Source: Bromus sterilis (Eukaryota > Streptophyta > Magnoliopsida > Poales > Poaceae). Taken from it: DNA of 64,000 nt. This document shows positions 10,788 to 23,900 of this stretch, piece after piece (the first letter of the stretch is position 1; every line of letters starts with the position of its first letter). A program made the position numbers and the translations under genes. The stretch lies in assembly GCA_950022295.1 (NCBI GenBank), contig OX465595.1, forward strand, positions 428,414,270 through 428,478,269, written 5' to 3'. The notes under the pieces were generated by a model. The model worked only from the letters and a program-made list of their open reading frames with translations, had not been told where the DNA came from and did not search any database.

Positions 10788-11800
10788 AATCTATGTACAG
10801 TTCTTTTTGAAAAGCCTAGCTAACACAATATATTACCCGGCTGTAGCACCTTCATGTGTGTTGAAGATATCCAGAAGACAATTTCATCAAAGATGGATCC
10901 ACTCACCCCTAGTAATGAAGGAAATAAAGCGCACCCTAAGATAGGTAATCGCAAGATGTCCTTATTCATTTTGCAGCTGTTATTCTTACTCTTTCAGTTT
11001 GACAAAATGTTTCTTCTTGTGAATTCAGGCGTTCCCACTGTCAGCACCATCACGAAACCGAAGACAACTCTAGCTATTACAAAAGGCCAGGAAAATAAAA
11101 TTCCCTGTAAACGTAAATGATATTCCTCCTAGCTGAAAACTTCTAATTTTTCTTCTGAACCATTTGGGAGTTGAACTGTGTACATCATATAACTTTGTAC
11201 TCTCTCTGATCCAATATAACTTATAGGTACAAGTCACGACACTTTTTTAGGTTCGGAGGGGTACTAAACTGTGTAGCTTCACTCGTGTCTGCAACAAACA
11301 ACTCGTCGACAAAAACCACCTCAAGATCCCGATGTCAAGGAAATTATGACTTCACCCGGATCAGGTAATGTGACTTTGTTTTTTTGCATTATATCAATGT
11401 TTACTACTCCCTCGTGCTACAGCAGTGTATAATCCTGAATTCTCTCGTATAACAGAACGAGTAGCTGGCAAACTGTCTGATGTACTGCCCACTAAAAGGA
11501 AAAACAAATCCAAAATGATTGCTGCTCGATTCCTCAAAATGTCCCATGCTCGCATAACTGATCGCGGCGTTGGAATTAACTACGAAGTCCAATCCCATAC
11601 AGATTTGGTGCTGTCACCGAGTAGGAGTAGAATAGAAACTGCTAGCTTAGGTACTAGTATTTATACTCCATTAGATGACCCTTTGCGTCGATGGCGCAAA
11701 GGGCGAGGGCAAACCATTTTATGTAAACCATGCGCGCTAAAATATTTAGGCAACGATTATAGCATAAGGAAATAGATATTTGGGCATTAAGTTGATACCT
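10788..11800 (+). other. Remnant of unidentified locus downstream of retroposon
   Basis: Exon-like frames occur on the plus strand at 10854-11120 and 11425-11775. The latter is 116 codons with a basic stretch PTKRKNKSK. None matches a family I know. A perfect 9-base inverted repeat (CCCTTTGCG, 7-base loop) lies at 11679-11703. The segment may belong with 8032-8618 and perhaps with the 3' exons at 24345-24653, but that grouping is only a guess from context. Confidence 0.3.
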
Positions 11801-13838
11801 AGCATTCTAATAAGACCATGAGATAAGTTTATGATAGCTTATTAAGCTTGCTTTTACGAAACAAGTTACATAGACAGATTTGGTCGTTTCGCCTTCAATG
11901 AGCAAGGCAAATAATCGTGCTCGTGCCGAGAGAGCCTTTAACCGACAAAACATAATATTATGAAAATATATCACAACATCAAATTTTCAATAGATAGTCA
12001 TACTTAACAGAAGTACAGAACACATGAACAGATCACGTGCCGATAGCTAGAGGATATACTTGAATCGGTTGATCCATTCAGACAAAGCAGAGCCCCACAG
12101 CACCATGTATTTGTCTGCTATTCCATACTGGATATGTAATCTTGACACCAATAAAATACCCAACATACAGTAACTATAGCAAGGCCAACATGTGCAAACC
12201 TATACGAAAAAGAAATCCATTATCAAGGGTAGCACATGTAAATGTCTAACAGGAACATGTTAGGAGAGCAAGGTGATTATTAGTTGTCAAAAGAGAATGG
12301 TACATACCTGTGACGTCGATGCCGTCACAGACACTGCGGTGGATGATGCCGAAGTTGCCATGAACGACAAGCTTGTTACATCCTAACATGAAATGGTCCC
12401 ATCAATATGTCCAAGTGGCCCAATCAATATATCTACGTATGCTCGGAATACAAAGCAGATGTGAAGCATGGCCCAATCATTCATTGCAAAAACTTTCCAC
12501 TGGTAAAAGTTAGACACTCAAATACCCTGTTTAAGAGCAAAAAAAATTATTAATGCAAAGACTAAAGTGCATGTATGTATTATGAGCAATGCACTTTAGA
12601 GACAAATTCAACAAGATTTCTTATGAGAATAGAAACCGATATGAAAGGTAAAAAAGCAAATAACCAATCGTAGAAAGATAAATATTGCCTATGAACAATA
12701 GGAAACCTGGAGATAAAAGCAAACAGTAGAGAACATATTTTAGACTCCAGGATTCCAACCTATTAATGTTGTAATGTAGCGCAATATGTGATCAATGATG
12801 TGGTATGGACAATTTGGTACAAGCAGTTCCAACAATGTAATAGTCTGTTCAGCCAGTAAGAAATTACAACAACGTACAAAAACACCACATTAAGCAATAA
12901 CTGGATACATCCTCTAAGATCACTTTAAACACAACATCATACCCCGGCATAAGCCGATTGTATGTTGTGACAACAAATAAGAAAGAGAGATGCTGCTCCT
13001 AGTCCTGCATGTAGAAAATGGGATTAAGAGGTGAACAATCTAAAATAAGGAGATCATCAAGCAAGGCCACCCAAAGAGGCAAGACAGCAAGCGTATGAAT
13101 GATGTGCGCTGCGAGAAATGAATACTATAACAAGTCAGGAAAAAGAGGAACGGCAAGGCAAAACTACGAAAACTGGATGTATCCTTAATATGGCTAATCA
13201 GTGTTCTATGCACCGTACTGTCCATACATGATCTCCACAATTGTGATGCTATGAACCAGATGACCACAACACGCACGTTGAAATTATTTTTCTTCTTCTA
13301 CCAGATAAAGGTCATTGGAATCACTTATACGGTGGTGTGAAACGACCTTTCTCATGTACTGCTAGATTTTTCTTTATAACATCCTGCTGTTATTTTAAGA
13401 CAATATCCATATGTCATCTCTCTCACACACACATGGAACAAACACTAAAAATCATAATTTAGTCCAAACAGTCTCATTAATCCCCCAGCTATAGGGTAGA
13501 AAAAACATGGCCTTGATCAGTACAACTAAACTCTAGAACAAAAATGATTTTACAACAGAGGCTCAAATCTAGAACAATAATGCTTCCCATGCCAAACCAG
13601 AATTTTGATATGCGGTATAGAACAAAATGTACACCTAGATATATAATTTTACACTCTTATGCTTTAGGAGTACGGCAGTTAGAATGAGGCGGAAAATAAC
13701 TTCTGAAAAACAGTAGTCAGAATTCTCATTCATGTTACACATAATACAAATTCAACACATGGACCTTAAACCAAGTGAGATAATCAAACGTATAAAGAGA
13801 TGGACTTTGAATAGATAAGAGAAGAAACAAATCCATAC
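11801..13838. other. Long low-coding stretch
   Basis: No RNA gene, repeat end or confident coding region is seen. Two minus-strand pieces look slightly exon-like. One, around 12048-12130, reads DKYMVLWGSALSEWINRF before a stop. The other, around 12310-12390, precedes a good GTATGT donor. Neither is assigned. Confidence 0.3.
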
Positions 13839-13997
13839 CACTTTTGTAACTTTGGGGAGGGCGTACAACAACATGCATTGTGATCACACCTCCTGGAACT
13901 TCTCCTACTGACTCAGCGAGAGTTTTGTTATTCTCAAGTATCCTTCCAGCTTTGATGAGCTTCACGTCATTGAGAGTTTTTGGAACAATGTCTTTGT
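13839..13997 (-). pseudogene. MUB (membrane-anchored ubiquitin-fold) internal exon
   Basis: The minus-strand exon is bounded by a TTTTGACAG acceptor and a GTATGG donor. It encodes DKDIVPKTLNDVKLIKAG, then RILENNKTLAES, then VGEVPGGVITMHVVVRPPQS. This is the second half of the ubiquitin-like fold of plant MUB proteins, which are prenylated, sit on the plasma membrane and recruit group VI E2 enzymes. The RVP triplet that usually follows LAES is absent, an in-frame nine-base loss. I could not find the first exon (beta-grasp N-terminus ending in a WPQ motif) or the last exon with the CaaX cysteine in plausible positions. I therefore call it a gene fragment, possibly captured or duplicated. A diverged gene with exons I failed to see is the alternative. 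Confidence 0.7.
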
Positions 13998-14266
13998 CTG
14001 TCAAAAACATTGTTAAAAAACACTCTTAACACAGAAAGCTGATATATTCCATAAAGGTTCTAGAAGACAAAACAATCAATAGTGGTATTCAAAGAACTTG
14101 AAGCACTTGCAATGCTGGATATCATATTCCCAGAAAATGAAAGAGCAAAAACCTGGAGGTGCTAACTCAATGCATCTCATCACAAGGAAAACTATATTTC
14201 TGAAGCATGATCATCTGTATTTTATCACATTTTTTGACCTTATCCTTGGCACACATGTATAATTAA

Positions 14267-14345
14267 TACTTCCTCCATCCCAAAATAAGTGTCGCAAATT
14301 TATCTCGATATGGATGTATCTAGATGTAAAACTAAGTAAGAACCT
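14267..14345. mobile_element. Half of a Stowaway MITE
   Basis: Starts with TA and a CTTCCTCCATCCCAAAATAA terminal repeat typical of grass Stowaway elements, followed by the usual ATATGGATGTATCTAGATG body. The complementary right end is absent, so it is truncated. Confidence 0.6.
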
Positions 14346-15120
14346 GAGAAAGAAAAATACATGACATTTAAAATCTATAACATTTTTTTCCTTTCTTTGC
14401 AAGTTGTCGAGCATCTAAAATATGTAACAAAAGAAATGCACACATACATGACATGCTGAAATTCCCTTTTTATATAGATCAATATAGCCAAGGAAAAACT
14501 CAGTAGATGCGTGAGGTCAATACCTAACCCTTGACCACAGTGGAAATAAATGATTAAGCACTTACTGTATATATGTGGCATTACTAACAGGCTACAGAAT
14601 CATTCATACAAAAAAACATTCTGCGGCATCAACTGAACCATACAGAAAAATAATTACTCTTATTTTCAGAAAAGAAAGGAGGCATGCTAAATAATAATAG
14701 TTTGTATAACATACTCTTCATGAACAAATATCGCAAAGGAAATAACTACCTTTTGAGAATGACCATATATCATGAGACTCGAAAACAATGTCTCGCTATA
14801 AGAAGATCACCAACAGTCTTCACACCTACCATTCCTTGTTATTCTAATTGGTGATATTTTTGGGGGTAAAATTGAAGTGGATAGAAAGGGATTCATAAGT
14901 GACACGCTATTTGTTTCTACACATGGTGCATGATTTACACCCCTAACTTGACCAAACCAATAGCATTCATAAGTAGAATGCAACCCAATAGTATTGTTAA
15001 TATTAGTAAGCTAACACCAAGCCCAAAAAAAAAACTCATCTTGACCAAACTGATAGTATACCTCTCTTGAAAATCAAATCATGGATTACACCCATCATTG
15101 GCCAAATCATTGATAATGGG
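14346..15120. other. Unassigned AT-rich spacer
   Basis: No gene, RNA or repeat boundary recognised. Confidence 0.35.
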
Positions 15121-18100
15121 GAGTATTAGAAAACTATAAATAACTAATGAACAATCTGGTAACATAAAATCTGTCGGTATCTTATCTCCAATTACACAAA
15201 CAAGAGCATAGTCCAATTTATCTCTCTGCACAAATAAGGAATTTGTTAGTAAACAAAATGGTCTATCCAAATCTATAGACTGACTATTAAGCACACGGTA
15301 GACAGCTAGCAGTGAAATCGGTGTTAAAGTCAACCACTACACAAAACGCTAGATGGAAAAAATACAAATGAATTAGAAGGGATGTTTGAAGCAGGTTTCA
15401 GTATGAGAACGCACATGTACACATTACTAAAAATTGATCCACTTTGATGCCCGACCAACACTCTTTTTCCATCACAAGAAAAGGTGAGGATAGTGTTCAT
15501 TATCGAAGCCTGGAGAGAAAGCAATGAACCGTTCAAAAACCGCTCAGTGTGCCGAGTTATAAAGATATCTAACCTATTCTAATTCTAGATGCTTTAACTT
15601 AGCTAACCTGTACCAATCTATTTGAATTTTAGATAAGGCAGCAGAACGTTACTCAAAAAATAGAGTTCTGTTGGCATGTAGTCAAAATGCATTCACAAAA
15701 CATGTGCCACTAATACTCACCAGAACACTATAAAATAACATAAAGTTCGAACTTCACGACCATTTACCTTGCTTATTTCTTCTCTTCCACTGTGAACTCT
15801 TCTCAGCAAGCTTGATTAAGGGCAGATCAAGCTCGGGTTCCTCTGCAAACCTGAAGGTACAATGGAAGAGCAGAACAAAAATTATGCATTTGGAGACGTT
15901 TATCGATTCTTTACATCGCATCAAGGTAATACAACCATTAGCTGTTTGCTGCATGAAAGAAAATAAAAAAAATGGAAATCTGGAACTGCCATTTCAACTC
16001 AATAGTTACCTGTTGTGTTTCTGAAACTAAAACAACCTAAACTCAGCCTGCAGCTGAACACCGCGGAATAAGGCTTCAGAATAATATGTACGTATTGTCC
16101 AGTGTCCACAAGTTTCTGAGATGATGAGCAGCAGGGGGAAACAAAAGCAAGCACGTTATGAGTAGAAAATAAAGAAACAAGAGGGAGAAGAGCCAAACAT
16201 ACGCGGTAACCCGGTCACCAAGTTCTCTACCTTGCTCCATGCCGCCGAGAGCGACGTCCTGAGCCCCGGGAAGGTCCAATGGAACTCGGCGGAGGTAAGT
16301 TCAGAGAACTTGGTGACCTCGTGCTCGATGGACGAGTCGAGTAGCTGGTGCCGCACGCACGACGGAGACGGGTCCTCCGTTTTCGTGTTGGTCTTCCCGA
16401 ACAACTATTCCTCCATTTCTCAACTCTCAAACTGAGGCACACTGAATCCAACTAGTAGGATGTTGTGTCGAGCCATCAGCGACAAAATTAAACCCCGAGA
16501 GACCAAGCTGCAAATACAAAACGGAAAAACTATTACAACAACAAATCGCAAAGAAAGCAAATGACAATGAAGGGGCTCGGCCAATAAGATAAGCAACCAA
16601 TCAAAACGGCCAGAGATCAAAGGTGCTACAGGACAAGAGGGACTGCACCCAAACTCATGGAGAAGCAACATGGAAAACACTATAGGGAATCTGAAAAACA
16701 AAGTGGCATACAGAAATATACCTGAACCAATGCGCTCATGCCATGGTAGTCCACTTGCACAATTGACCCTGCCAAACAAAAATCGTCCATGAGATATTCT
16801 ATCAAAAAATTAGGAACAACACAAAATAAGTCGCAGAAGGAAAAGTTACTGCTAACAATATCAAGCAGTCGTGAGTGGGATGAGGCTAAACCAAAGAAAT
16901 GGACGGAGGCTGAGAATTAACTCGGCATTTGTACTTATATTTGGACTGTAAAATTAAACATCCTTCTAGAAATTCAAATTAACTCGGCTATTTTTGAACT
17001 TATATGATGTTCAGGATATTCAAAGGAAAATTTGTACATAAATTATTTAAACTTCTAACGGATCATCGCATGAACAGAGGCAAAGGCAAAGGCAGTCCTC
17101 GCTCTGAAAAATTCAGAACCTGCTAAACAGATCAAGCAACGAGAATCAAAAGGAAATAAAACCATGGACCGGATACTGAAAACATGGAAGTGTATTAGAC
17201 TTCAACTGTCATCTGCTAGAACTGAAAGAAACCAGAACACAGGTACCTGATGCTGTGATGCATGAGGGGAAGGTACCTCTCCATTACCGACAAAAAAGAA
17301 TGAAATGAAATTTACATAAATATGTGCAGAAATCTATTCCTACCTTCCCACCATGTTCCTCTTTAGACCTCTCTGATTCGCACCTTTGTCATGGATGGAA
17401 GGTAGATGCGGCTACCAGTGTGGCCACCGGATTGGAACATTAAATAGGAGACTGCCTTGCTTGTATTAAATCAAAAGGGTTATCCAACCAAAAACATATG
17501 AAACAAGGGGGAAAACATGAAAGAGCGGAAAAAGTGTTATTGATCTGCAAACGGGTCACTCTTGATTTAAAATATAAGAGTCATGTTAAATATTTTCAAT
17601 TTGGTATACAAACCCCAAAACCTTGTTGGCCTCACTTGATTAGGATGAGCCAGCAAAGTGATATGCTTCACTATGAAAACGTTAGCCTGTCATATATCAA
17701 AAATGAAGTCGGTATTGATCTGCAACCGAATTTTAAAAAAATGGATGTAACAAAAAATAAAGATAATGCTCGGTCTCTTTGGTCTGCTGAGTGAAGTTGT
17801 TTCCAAAAATCAAGCCAAATTACAAAGTAAAGAACTATAGCATGGTCCACATCATCCTTTCTCACTTAGGACCTGTTTCCAATCAGTGAATGGCCATGGA
17901 GTTTTTTGGCATGTAAGGCTCTAATGAGACAGTATTTAAGGTATAATATTTTGATTTTTTATACATAGTACCAATCGCTAACCACAGACATAATATAACC
18001 TTAGTACTAAGCTAATTCCTGTGCGTGTGTGCTATGGAACATATATTTTTTGTGTTTAATTGACCTGGGTTGGCAGCAGCCTGCTTACTACTATTCGTGG

Positions 18101-18900
18101 GTGGAGGCCCATAACTCATGGGTATGGTGGACTCTCGTCAAGCACGATTTCACGTTCAAGAGTGCTCCTAAAATTCGTTGATACAGCCTAAGTGCAGATA
18201 ATTAGATTACACTACATAAACAGAATCCTCAATCACATAGCAGCAAGTAAATCCCAAACCAACCTGTAGCTCTTTAATAGCTGCAGGTTGGAACACACAC
18301 ACATACAGTCTTCCTTAAATTCCTAGCTGCCTGCAAACAAGTTAGCAATTATGAGATATTTGACATATTTCCAAGATATTTCTACTTTTTTTTGCGGAAA
18401 AAGATATTTCTACTTGCTATACGATATTAATGTTCATCTCTAGTGAATTTACCTTAAGTGTTCTAAACTAACTAAGCAAAAGAAATTGTGAAAACCACAC
18501 AGTATCTTGCCTTTTCTAAGGATTTCTACTGGAAAAAATTAATTGAAATAACCAACCCAACATGTCTGGGAAGAAGTAGAAAGAGATGGGCGATCTCACC
18601 TGGGAGGGCCACATGGTCTTCTCTCCCCCTGCGGATTTCCCTCCTCGCCGGCCTCCTTCTTCCCCGTGAGGGCACCTGCTCGTCACCCTGTACTTTCCCT
18701 GCTCGCCGGCCTCCTTCCCCCTGAGGATTGGTAGCGATTGGCGGCCGGATCTGAAGAAAAGAGGCAGCGGGAAGGCGGGGTAAGCAGGGGAGAGCACGGC
18801 AGCCCCTCCTTGTCTCATCTCATCTTGCCCATGTCGCCAGCCCCCCCTCCTCTGCAGCAGCCCCTCCTGAAGCGCGCTCCACACCGGCCTCTCTTTGGCC
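15121..18900 (-). other. Scattered exon-like segments, minus strand, unidentified
   Basis: Several short minus-strand pieces have splice-like borders and more even base composition than the surroundings. They read RDKLDYALVCVIGDKIPTD (about 15174-15230, after a TGTGCAG), ASIMNTILTFSCDGKRVLVG (about 15440-15510, after CTCTCCAG), EEPELDLPLIKLAEKSSQW (about 15785-15845) and HEVTKFSELTSAEFHWTF (about 16250-16400, GC-rich). A GC-rich segment at 18600-18990 ends in a perfect CAG/GTGAG donor at 18600 and could be a 5' exon. I do not recognise these as one protein. They may be parts of one poorly conserved gene or unrelated captured fragments. A perfect 16-base inverted repeat links 16213 and 16304. 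Confidence 0.3.
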
Positions 18901-19114
18901 TCGCAGTGATGGCTGCGGCGGTGATGAGGAGAGGAGAGGAGCAGCGCGGGGACGGCTGGGTTGAGGAGGGAGCGGAGAGGAGGGGATGGAGGCAGGGTTT
19001 TCACCGTGTGCATTCGGTTTTTTCGGTTCGATTCGGTTCGATTTATACGGTTTTCAGTTTATACGGTTTTTATACTTTGATTTATACATAGATACGGTTC
19101 GGTTTTGGTAATAA

Positions 19115-19309
19115 GATGAACAAATTAAAGCTGGGCAATTGACAGGACTAAAAACGCACCGCAATGCTAACTATGCTACAAAAAAAGGAAGAGGCTCAAA
19201 AGCATGGGCGGTACGCCAAGATAAGTAAACCGAAATCCATCTGCATCTACTACTAATCATCTACCTTGAGATATCTATTCAGAACATCTTGCTGGTATTA
19301 AGTTGCGAG
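19115..19309 (-). repeat. Partial LTR related to the adjacent Athila-like LTR
   Basis: This block resembles 19750-19937 inside the neighbouring LTR (same CTCGCAACTTAAT...GTAGATGCAGATGG text on the minus strand). It abuts the terminal CA of that LTR. It is best explained as a remnant of a second element of the same family into which the Athila-like element inserted. Confidence 0.6.
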
Positions 19310-20970
19310 TGATGGCGTGGAAGTGTTAATGACTTCTCGCCCTTCGTTGGTTACCCCAAGTGGAAGGTGAGATGAAGGATAGCAGCAAATTTCCCTCGGT
19401 AAAGATACCGAGGTTGAGTTCGACCAGTAGGACTCCGGCAATGATAAGTAGGTGGCAAGAAAACAATGGCCATGTTTACGATAAACGTTGCTTCCTTGAC
19501 CTGGACCTGCACACAATACAATTAACTTTGCTCCCAACGAAGTTCAGAGAGGTTGTCAATCTCTCCGTCTTGTTGTTTACAAAGGGTCAAACACACAAGG
19601 GATAATGATAATGATAATAGCAACTGAAAGTAAATGCGAGAAAATAAATGAGCTTGTAAACAGTGATGAGAATATGGACCGGGGTCCCGTGATGTTCACT
19701 AGTGATGTCTCTCTCCCAAAAGACGATAAAACTCTATGCGAGGTAAACAAATTACAGAAGGGCAATTGACAGGATTATAAACGCACCGCAATGCTAACTA
19801 TGCTACAAAAGAAAGGAAGAGGCTCATAAGCATGGGCAGTACGCCAAAATAAGTAGAATGAAATCCATCTGCATCTACTACTAATCATCCACCTTGAGAT
19901 ATCTATCCAGAACATCTCGCTGGCATTAAGTTGCGAGCCCCACCCAAAGTGTAAACCCAAAGCAACAGACAACTGCATTAAAAGAACTTTGCGTAAAGTA
20001 AACAATCCTTGCAACCGCGGTTACAAGCACCGTTGTTTTCCCCCTTGTGGCCACAACACATCCCCTAGACTCATGTTTCTGTCACTCAAGCGTGTCATTA
20101 GGGGGCATGTACCCACAATCGAGCATAACGTTCCCTCTTGGAGTTACTATCTTTCAATTTGCCAAAGCAATAAACAGCAACGGAGAACATGCAAGAATTA
20201 CTTAGGAACGAAAATATAAGAGATCAAAACCAAATATATTACTCTATCACGATCTGAACATAATCTCATAATCCATCAGATCCCATCAAACTAAACATAG
20301 CAACAGCAGAAGAATTACATAAGTGCCTCGATCATGTAGGGCATCTCACGAGGTCTAAACCATGAAGAACAAAGAGGGGAAGAGAACATCACATAGCTAC
20401 TAATCACGGACCCATGGTCCAAGGTAGACTACTCACGGCACATCCGGGAAGCGTCCATGGTGGAGGGGAAGCTCCCGGAGGTCGATCCTCCCTCCGGCAG
20501 GGTGCCGGGAAGGGTCCTGACGGTGCTCCCGATCTTGGAAGCGCGGCGGTGGCGGAACAGAGGAGAATTTGTATCTGTCTTCAGAAGTTTCCCGTGACAG
20601 AGAATAAATAGGCGAAGGGGGGCAGCCAGGGGGGCCACCAGGGGCCTAGGCGCCCCCTGGGGCGGCCAGGCCCCTGGCTGCGCCAGGTGGCCGCCTGGGT
20701 GCCTGGTGGTGGGCCCTCCTTCGGGCTTCTGGAGTCTTCCGATACGCTGATCTTTTATCTGATTTTTCCCGGATTTTTGGAGCACTTTTTATATGGGGAA
20801 AACTGAAATAAAAAAACAGCAGAAAACAGGAACTAACACTGGGGTGCACTGAATTAGTAGGCTAGTCCAGATATGATAAAAAATGTATGAAAGTGTATCT
20901 AGATCATAGCAATATCACACAAAACATGCATGGAGCGAGCATAAATTATCGATACGTTTGAGACGTATCA
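19310..20970 (-). mobile_element. 3' LTR of an Athila-like gypsy element
   Basis: On the minus strand it starts TGATACGTCTCAAACGTATC at 20970 and ends CACTTCCACGCCATCA at 19310, so it has TG...CA ends and is 1661 bases long. This start is a hallmark of Triticeae Athila-group LTRs of the Fatima or Sabrina kind. Immediately upstream on the minus strand is a purine-rich GCTTGGGGATGT tract that would prime plus-strand synthesis. Together these place the internal region at higher coordinates. Confidence 0.8.
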
Positions 20971-23900
20971 ACATCCCCAAGCTTAATTCCTACTTGTCCT
21001 CAAGTAGGTAAATGATAATAAACATAATTTCTGAGGTGACATGCTAGCAACCATATAAGAACTTTGAAAAGTAAAGCAATCGAGGTATGTAATTCAATTC
21101 AAGTCATAACATGCAAGTCTATATTAGCATTGAAACAAGCAACGAAAGAACATTAGGTGCAAGAGCTCTCGCTGTCCGTGACTCGAATGTCTCCAAATGG
21201 TGTTTACGTGCAAGAAGGGGGGTAGGGAATATGAGAAAAAAAGTATTTTTGTGTTGAGAACTCAATCTACTAAAGTTTCACACTTGGTCTTCTTTGGAAT
21301 CTTATCTTGACTTGTCCCCAGACCACTAGCCAGGTACAAGTCAATTTGATCCACTCCTTTTTGATATTTTGAGCACTCATGCAATGGATGAGCGTAAGCA
21401 CGATAGCTGCCACTTAGGATGGCAAAGAGAGAAATATGGTGGAGGAGGAAGACAAAAATGATGAGAAAGGCTCACATCAATGAGGACAATCATAGGCAAG
21501 AAGGCCAAATGATAGGTATTATGTGAGGAGTAGGGATTGTCATGCAACGGATGCACATATGAGCTGAAAAGCTCTCCAATGGAACTAGTGGGGGTGCATC
21601 TAACTTGCTTGCTCATGAAGACCTAGAGCTCGTTTGAGGAGGCTGGTCCTTGGAATATGCAAGTCAAGTTCTATAGTGTGAAGGTCCCCACATAGCTATA
21701 TGCATGATCATCTCTACGGAGTACAAGGATAAGAGGGAGTACTAGTGTGGATATTTCAAAAGGATAGTAGTGTTGCCCCTTTCTCTCTTTTTATTTCTTT
21801 TTCTATTTTTTCTATTTTTTGTATTTTTTGTGACCTCAATGGCTCTTTCTATTTAACTCTCATTTGTCCTCTTCGGGATCTCTTATTTTGTGCACTTTGG
21901 GATCTTTTCCTCACTTAAGGGCAACACTCTAATTTACAAGAGGGTATAGAAGATCTTTCACACTTTACAAGGTACTCAAATCATAAAGAAGATGTAGCTA
22001 TCATGATGTATGCAATGTATGTCGCTGCCAGTGTAGCAGCAACATGTATGACATGAAGATCAAGTCATGGAGAGTCGGAAGTTGCATGGCAATATATCTC
22101 GGAAAGGCTACGGAAATGCCTTGATAGGTAGGTATGGTGGCTGTTTTGAGGAAAGATATAAGGAGGTTTATGATGACAGAGTGTATCATGCCAAGGGTTT
22201 GGATGTACCAGCGAAGGTGGACGCCAACTCTCGGAGTGAGAAGAAGGCAATGCACGGCACAGGAGAGGCTAGCAAATATGAGGAGGTGGAAGTGACAACT
22301 TTCAATACTTACATTAGTCCGAAGAACTCATGCACTTATTATCGGTAACTCTCAATCTAATGAGGAGGTTCACAAAGAGACAAGTACCCCGAGGAGGAGT
22401 GCATGGGGGTTTGGTTATCCTTGCGCATCCTCAACTCATGGTACGTGAGTGTACTCTAATATCTGACCCCTCAGGAGAGTAGTGATCCATCTAGTAGCTA
22501 GAGTTCTCAACTAGTTTTTGTAGGTTTTTGAAAATAAACACAGATTGCCCAAAATACGACACCTATCACTAATAGGCTAGAGCTCTTGACACCAAAAGTT
22601 CAAACATTACTCACATCAATACCTCAAAACTATTGCAAGTTACTACTAAAATTAAATAGCAACCTCAATTACCTACTTCTCAAAACAAGACATAACTCAA
22701 TGCAACAACCAACTCTCTTAACAATATAAACATGAAAACTAAAGAGAGTTCCAGCAATAAACTAAACAAAAGCCAAGGCTCTTGTTAAAAACAAACTAAG
22801 ACTAAAACTAAACATGGCAGTAGCTATGAAAATATAAAGAATACACAACAACAAAAAGATAGGCATGAAGAATCCTATGATTTGTTCTAGATTTTGAAAG
22901 TGAAGCGTGTTTCTCTCCCACACAAAGTAAGATGGGATCTAAGTTGTTATGAACAGCAAGCAAAGCTAAGGAAAACTAAAAATAAAAACTAAGAGCGAGA
23001 CGCTCCAAGCATAGCACATAACGGATGAAGTGATAAAAATATAGTGAGACGAAGGACGAACTGATGATTGTTGATGGAGAAGGGGATGCACGGGGGCATC
23101 CCCAAGCTTAGACGTTTAAGTCTCCTTGAATATTTGTTGGGGATGCATGGGGGCATCCCCAAGCTTGAGCGCTTGACACTCCCGAGTCTTCTTTCATCAT
23201 CTTCCATCGCACACTTGAAAACTCCCTTCATACATAACTCATCATAAGATGATTAGAGAGGTTAGTACCCTTAATAAATATTTTTCCCCACTAGATATAA
23301 ATATATTCTTGAAGAGCTACTGTTTCTCAAGATTTCCAAAAGGTTTTTGCAAAGAAAAAGCAAGCTTAAGGTTTGCAAAAGTTAGGAGAGAAAAAACGTG
23401 GCAGAATATGTGAAAAACAGAACAACAGGTAGTAAAGAATTTTTTAGGGGTACTTCTGCAACTCAAATCAAAAAACTCAGAACATACAAAAGTTTCGTGA
23501 TTGTATCGAGCATGTTGTGTAAACAATTCAGCTCAAAAAGATGAACTGGTGATTTGTTCTGATATTTCCCGTCACGAGGACAGAATCTATTTTCTGGACA
23601 ACATGTCACAACTTTCACTTCCCTTGTCATATGAGGCTATAACTTGGCACAAAGCTTGAAAATAAAGATACAATGATGTTGCTACAGTAGTAACAATCAT
23701 CAAGACCACTAAAAACAGAAGTAAAAACATCTTGGGTTGCCTCCCAATAAGCGCTTTCTTTTACGCCTTTAAGCTTGGCATAAGGCAAAAGAAGAATCAA
23801 GTTTTATCAAGAGAAAGAGAATAGCTAGCCCGTGTAATGGACTCAAAAGGTAACTTGATTTTCTTTCTAGGGAAGTGTTCCATCCCCTTTTTGAGAGGGA

